Shown in pieces: positions 7,642 to 10,535 of a stretch of DNA of 10,535 nt. This stretch comes from an uncultured Akkermansia sp. (GTDB lineage Bacteria; Verrucomicrobiota; Verrucomicrobiia; Verrucomicrobiales; Akkermansiaceae): positions 1 to 10,535 of the forward strand of contig CAAFXA010000150.1 of the NCBI GenBank assembly GCA_900766865.1, in the 5' to 3' direction. A model generated the notes under the pieces. It was not told where the DNA came from, did no database searches, and worked only from the letters and a program-made list of their open reading frames with translations. A program made the position numbers and the translations under genes. Position 1 is the first letter of the stretch. Each line of letters begins with the position of its first letter.

Positions 7642-7667
7642 GTTGGATTCCGGCGAGCGCATCCAAC
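7642..7667 (+). other. Hairpin just after rnz
   Basis: GTTGGAT (7642-7648) pairs perfectly with ATCCAAC (7661-7667) around a 12-base GC-rich loop, starting 5 bases after the rnz stop codon. No T-run follows. It may protect the 3' end of the messenger or be a processing site, and could work together with the terminator about 50 bases downstream. Confidence 0.4.
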
Positions 7668-7714
7668 GGTTAACAGGAAGAATCATAAATTTATCCTTTT
7701 TGATTGTAATACAG

Positions 7715-7745
7715 GCCGCAGCTCCGAAAGGAGTGGCGGCTTTTT
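7715..7745 (+). terminator. Rho-independent terminator of the metK-rnz operon
   Basis: The stem GCCGC-AG-CTCC pairs with GGAG-TG-GCGGC around a GAAA tetraloop (7726-7729, GNRA type). Inside it are one A-G mismatch and one G-U pair. TTTTT follows directly at 7741-7745. Stem, stable loop and T-run make this a strong terminator on the plus strand. Confidence 0.88.
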
Positions 7746-7819
7746 CGTGAACAGAAATCAGCCCAAAGTGAAATTTTAAATCAAATCCGACTTTTTTAAA
7801 AGGATTATCATTTTTAGCA

Positions 7820-7848
7820 TTGACCTATCGTCCGCAATATGCTAGCAT
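7820..7848 (+). promoter_or_regulatory. Sigma-70-type promoter with extended -10 for the thioredoxin-like genes
   Basis: TTGACC (7820-7825) is followed by a 17-base spacer and TAGCAT (7843-7848), preceded by TGC to give the extended -10 TGCTAGCAT. AT-rich tracts (7770-7818) just upstream could act as an UP element. TGCGCGCGT overlaps the end of the -10 (7848-7856). The predicted start near 7855 leaves about 3 bases before ATG at 7858, so the messenger may be nearly leaderless. Confidence 0.7.
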
Positions 7849-7857
7849 GCGCGCGTT

Positions 7858-8442
7858 ATGAGACACACCATCCTTCTCTGCACCATGCTGCTGGGTATCT
7901 GTAGCTGGTCCCTGCCACAGGTAGCAATGGCCGACAGCACTCCTGCGGCTGAAACGAAAGGCAAGGCTACAAAGAAAAGCAAAAAAGCCACAAGCGTAGT
8001 GAAAGCCTTCAAGGACTTCGACTTCTTCAAAGCTACAGAAGAAGATGCAGAAGCTGATACAGAGCAAGACAAAAAGGAAGAGAAAGTAACACCCAACAAA
8101 CGTGCCAAGTACTACATATACCTCTCCTCCGCCAGTTGGTGCGGCCCGTGCAAGGCCCTCATGCCCGAGGTAGTAAAGCAGTACAAGGACATGAAGAAGA
8201 AGAAGGTGGAGGTAATCCTCATCTCCTGCGACAAGACAGCCGCAGAGGGTAAGGCGTACCTGGAGCACTATAAGGCAGAGTTCTGCGGCGTCATGGCCGG
8301 CGAGGCTGCCGCGAAGCAACTTCCCGGTTACAAGCCTGCCAACGGCATCCCGCACGCCATTATCGTAGACAAGAAGGGCAAGGTCATTACCGCAGGCCAT
8401 GGAGCCTCCGTAATTGGCATCTGGAAACAGACCTGCAAATAA
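7858..8442 (+). CDS. Secreted single-domain thioredoxin-like protein with charged linker
   Basis: A 194-residue exported thioredoxin-fold protein. A signal peptide covers about residues 1-25 with likely cleavage after AMA (23-25). A lysine-rich stretch (35-43) and an acidic stretch (60-75) form a low-complexity linker. The thioredoxin-like domain (about 83-194) carries the redox motif WCGPC (94-98) and a cis-proline loop NGIPHA (162-166, P165), as in the TlpA/thioredoxin superfamily. Extra cysteines are C124, C143 and a penultimate C193. Both active-site cysteines are present, so a disulfide reductase or oxidoreductase role outside the cytoplasm is likely; the client is unknown. The domain closely resembles the second domain of the next gene, which suggests duplication. 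The ATG sits only about 3 bases after the predicted transcription start. The next gene follows after 9 bases. Confidence 0.85.
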   Translation: MRHTILLCTMLLGICSWSLPQVAMADSTPAAETKGKATKKSKKATSVVKAFKDFDFFKATEEDAEADTEQDKKEEKVTPNKRAKYYIYLSSASWCGPCKALMPEVVKQYKDMKKKKVEVILISCDKTAAEGKAYLEHYKAEFCGVMAGEAAAKQLPGYKPANGIPHAIIVDKKGKVITAGHGASVIGIWKQTCK

Positions 8443-8451
8443 TTCAACATT

Positions 8452-9507
8452 ATGAAACAGACACTTCTCCTTATCGCCCTGTTACTGGGAATCTGCTGCT
8501 GGTCCCTGCCTCAGCAGGCTGTGGCAGATGACACTCCGGCCAGCGAAGTCAGCAAAAAGAAAAAGAAGAAGAAGAAAAAGAGCAAGAAGAAAGCAAGCAA
8601 GACCGAAGAAGAGGCCACTGAACAATCTGCAGAGGAACCTGCTGAGCTTTCCACCATTGCCGGTCTGCTGAAGGACGCCGAGTACCTTACCAAGGCTCGC
8701 CCGAATCTGCAGGCAAAGTACTACATCGTGCTGTATTCTGCCAGCTGGTGCGGTCCTTGCCGCGCGGAGATGCCCAAGATTGCGGCAGAGTACCCCAACA
8801 TCCGCAAGAGCGGACAGGTGGAGCTTATTCTGGCCAGCCAGGATAAGGACATTTCCAAAGCGCTTGAGTTCGTAAATGGTAACAACGGCACCTTCCCCGT
8901 TATAGCCTTCGGGAAAATGCCCCAGCTGCCCAACATGCCGCAGATAGGGGGTATTCCTACGGCAATCTTTCTCGATGCGGATGGAAAAGTGCTGGCCACC
9001 AGACACGGCGGCGAAGTAATGCAGTGGCGCAACTACACCATCAAAGACGCCCCGGATGTCCCCCTGCCTGAGGAAGATAAGGCGGACGAAGAGGAAAAAG
9101 AAAAAGAAACGCCACGAGTACACGAGGCCATTGCTAAAGCAAAGTTCTTCAATGGCAAGCCCAACAAAAAGGCAGATTACTACATCTACCTTCACTCTGC
9201 CAGCTGGTGCGGCCCCTGCAAGGCGCTTATGCCTGAGATTGTGAAGGAATATAAAAAGATGAAGCGCAAGGGCGTGGAAATCATCCTGATGGGGCATGAC
9301 AGAACAGAAAGCGACGCCAAAGCCTACCTGAAGAGCTACAAGGCCAAGTTTGCCGGCCTCCTGGACAATTCCCCCACGGCAAAAGCCATGCCCGGCTACA
9401 CCCAGGTGGGTGGCATTCCTTATGCCACCATTGTGGACAAGAACGGGCAGATTATAACCTCCGGTAGCGGTAAAATCGTGCTGGAGTGGGAACAGTACTG
9501 CAAGTGA
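8452..9507 (+). CDS. Secreted tandem-thioredoxin protein with polylysine linker
   Basis: A 351-residue exported protein with two thioredoxin-like domains. The signal peptide (about 1-25, cleavage after AVA) closely resembles that of the preceding gene (LLGICxWSLPQ shared). A basic tract with nine consecutive lysines (35-43) continues to about 50 and is followed by an acidic tract (52-63). Domain 1 (about 87-195) has WCGPC (99-103) and GGIPT with cis-P169. An acidic/lysine linker (207-220) leads to domain 2 (about 240-351) with WCGPC (252-256) and GGIPY with cis-P323. Like its neighbour, the protein ends in Cys-Lys. Both CxxC sites are intact, so two redox-active centres are expected in the periplasm or at the cell surface. 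Domain 2 is nearer to the single-domain neighbour than to domain 1. No Shine-Dalgarno motif precedes the ATG. It lies in a two-gene operon closed by the terminator at 9535-9581. Physiological partners are unknown. Confidence 0.87.
   Translation: MKQTLLLIALLLGICCWSLPQQAVADDTPASEVSKKKKKKKKKSKKKASKTEEEATEQSAEEPAELSTIAGLLKDAEYLTKARPNLQAKYYIVLYSASWCGPCRAEMPKIAAEYPNIRKSGQVELILASQDKDISKALEFVNGNNGTFPVIAFGKMPQLPNMPQIGGIPTAIFLDADGKVLATRHGGEVMQWRNYTIKDAPDVPLPEEDKADEEEKEKETPRVHEAIAKAKFFNGKPNKKADYYIYLHSASWCGPCKALMPEIVKEYKKMKRKGVEIILMGHDRTESDAKAYLKSYKAKFAGLLDNSPTAKAMPGYTQVGGIPYATIVDKNGQIITSGSGKIVLEWEQYCK
8557..8613 (+). repeat. AAG/AAA simple-sequence tract encoding polylysine
   Basis: A purine-only run of mixed AAA and AAG codons in the tandem-thioredoxin gene. 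Its trinucleotide repetition makes in-frame length change by slippage plausible, so lysine number may vary between strains. Mixing of the two codons keeps A-runs at five or fewer. Confidence 0.6.
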
Positions 9508-9517
9508 TGTAACCAGG

Positions 9518-9532
9518 CTGAGATTTTCTCAG
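9518..9532 (+). other. Small hairpin before the bidirectional terminator
   Basis: CTGAGA (9518-9523) pairs perfectly with TCTCAG (9527-9532) around a TTT loop. It starts 10 bases after the tandem-thioredoxin stop codon and just precedes the large terminator stem. It may help 3'-end stability; the function is not shown. Confidence 0.4.
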
Positions 9533-9534
9533 AA

Positions 9535-9581
9535 AGAACCCGGAGGACAGCAACATGCACCCTCCGGGTTCTGCATTTTCT
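9535..9581. terminator. Bidirectional terminator between convergent genes
   Basis: AGAACCCGGAGG (9535-9546) pairs perfectly over 12 bases with CCTCCGGGTTCT (9561-9572), with a 14-base loop. On the plus strand GCATTTTCT follows; on the minus strand the stem is followed by TTCTGAGAAAATC. It sits between the stop codon of the tandem-thioredoxin gene and that of the convergent autotransporter gene, so it can serve both. The T-runs are modest, but the stem is long and GC-rich. Confidence 0.8.
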
Positions 9582-9592
9582 GCCGCCTTACT

Positions 9593-10535
9593 TCAGAAAG
9601 GCAGGCTATAGCCCACAACCCCGTTCAGCTCGCTGAAGCGAGAACGCAGAATAACGGAAGCATCGAAAAACAGCGTGCCACTCTCCGCTCCCAATGGCAC
9701 AGAAAGGCCAGCGCCCAGCTCCACCCCGAAAGCGCCCGGTCGAGTCCCCTGCACAGAATCGCGAGCTGAGCCGTTCACCAGGGCAGTAGCAGCCTTGCCT
9801 CGGCGGTTGCCAATATCGAAGGCCAGCAAAGCGCGCCCCTCAATACAGGAGCTGCGATTATACCAATTCTCCCCGATAATGGCCTGCAAACGGGCACCTG
9901 CGGCTAAAGTAAGGATATTCATACTGCGAGGAGAGAGCTGCAGAGCAGCATCGCTTCCCTTCTCTGTAAAGCTATCAACGGAGCTGTGACGATAGCTGAT
10001 GTTGAGGAGAGGCTGAAGGCTCCAATCATCCTCCGCTCCGGACAGTTTGTCGTATACCAGCTCGTACATGAATCCAAACGCCCGTCCATCCGCCGAACTA
10101 TGCGTACGATAATAGGAAGAGCCTATATGAACCTGACGATTTGTATCAAAGTCTGCCCAGCCGAAAGTACCGGACAGAGTGTGCACCCAGGAGCAGTTTC
10201 GATAACGAGCAAAGAGGGAAAAGTAAGAGGTATTCACATCGCTATCCAAATGGTCGGGAGAATCCATACGGAGCTCACCCCAGAGGGAGCTGAAGGCCAT
10301 CCCCGCCGAAAAAGCATCGCTGACATCTGCATACATACCGAGCGTGGCACCCCAGCGGGAAAAATCATAGCCGGGAGCATCACCGCTGTCACCCAGGCTG
10401 CTGTAATCCCCTTCACCCTGAACCCAGAAATGCCAGTAAGGCATACCATTGTTCACAACACAGGGATTCGCCCCGGAAGATATGGCTCGATTCCGTATAC
10501 TGCGCAACTGGCGCACCACATCGTCCAGCAATGCC
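9593..10535 (-). CDS. Autotransporter-type outer-membrane beta-barrel protein (5' end outside window)
   Basis: The C-terminal 313 or so residues of an outer-membrane protein; the frame is open to the right edge, so the true start and any passenger domain are not visible. A TTG at 10531 is not credible as the start because the frame continues upstream. The sequence shows alternating amphipathic strands typical of a PF03797-type autotransporter barrel. Early landmarks are WHFWVQGEGDYSSLG and YDFSRWGATLGMYADVSDAF, and the protein ends in GYSLPF with the terminal phenylalanine used for outer-membrane assembly. Many short GA/FD/YR strands and glycine-rich turns fit a 12-strand barrel of normal length. 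It probably anchors or exports a large surface domain. It is convergent with the thioredoxin genes across a shared terminator. Another outer-membrane barrel family is possible but less likely. Confidence 0.8.
   Translation of the reverse strand, partial: ALLDDVVRQLRSIRNRAISSGANPCVVNNGMPYWHFWVQGEGDYSSLGDSGDAPGYDFSRWGATLGMYADVSDAFSAGMAFSSLWGELRMDSPDHLDSDVNTSYFSLFARYRNCSWVHTLSGTFGWADFDTNRQVHIGSSYYRTHSSADGRAFGFMYELVYDKLSGAEDDWSLQPLLNISYRHSSVDSFTEKGSDAALQLSPRSMNILTLAAGARLQAIIGENWYNRSSCIEGRALLAFDIGNRRGKAATALVNGSARDSVQGTRPGAFGVELGAGLSVPLGAESGTLFFDASVILRSRFSELNGVVGYSLPF

Noticed and set aside
8452..8530. Lipoprotein signal in the thioredoxin-like proteins (LLGIC)
   Set aside because: The residues before the cysteine (L-G-I) do not fit the lipobox, and a normal AxA cleavage site follows at AVA/AMA.
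8557..8613. Possible programmed -1 frameshift in the AAA AAG lysine tract
   Set aside because: No in-frame A AAA AAG heptamer is present (the preceding base is C or G), and the downstream domains continue in the original frame.
8482..9297. Minus-strand open frame of 271 codons over the tandem thioredoxin gene
   Set aside because: It is a shadow of a gene with two intact WCGPC domains. The apparent phenylalanine/leucine runs come from the antisense of lysine and glutamate codons.

Overview
This window most likely comes from a gut-type verrucomicrobium related to Akkermansia. The sequence is moderately GC-rich. It carries cyclically permuted Kelch mutarotases beside an MFS transporter, an autotransporter-type outer-membrane beta-barrel, secreted thioredoxin-like proteins, and starts that mostly lack Shine-Dalgarno motifs. 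The taxon is inferred from gene content; no marker gene in the window fixes it.

Left block (1-3339, minus strand): a compact three-gene operon. Its transcription order is a cytosolic permuted sialic-acid-mutarotase-like Kelch protein, a second such protein with a signal peptide, and an MFS transporter that runs off the left edge. Together they suggest uptake and anomer or epimer handling of sialic acid or a similar amino sugar. One propeller would act outside the inner membrane and one inside.

Middle block (3427-7745, plus strand): a divergent promoter with an extended -10 drives four genes. The first two overlap by ATGA and encode colinear paralogues of an uncharacterised family resembling U32-type TIM-barrel proteins. 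Then come metK (S-adenosylmethionine synthetase) and rnz (ribonuclease Z). A strong GNRA-loop terminator closes the unit. The paralogue pair is the most interesting part of the window: the two proteins align without a net gap over about 265 residues but carry their cysteines at largely different places. Their placement with a SAM-producing enzyme and a tRNA-processing nuclease suggests RNA modification or another Fe-S/SAM process, but nothing here proves it.

Right block (7820-10535): a second promoter of the same architecture drives two secreted thioredoxin-fold proteins, one with a single WCGPC domain and one with two. Both have lysine/glutamate-rich linkers, and the second has nine lysines in a row. 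A 12-bp stem terminator separates them from a convergent autotransporter beta-barrel gene that is cut by the right edge.

No tRNA, rRNA, CRISPR array, insertion sequence or attachment site was seen. No gene-free stretch exceeds 300 bases; the longest (7638-7857, 220 bases) holds a hairpin, a terminator and a promoter.
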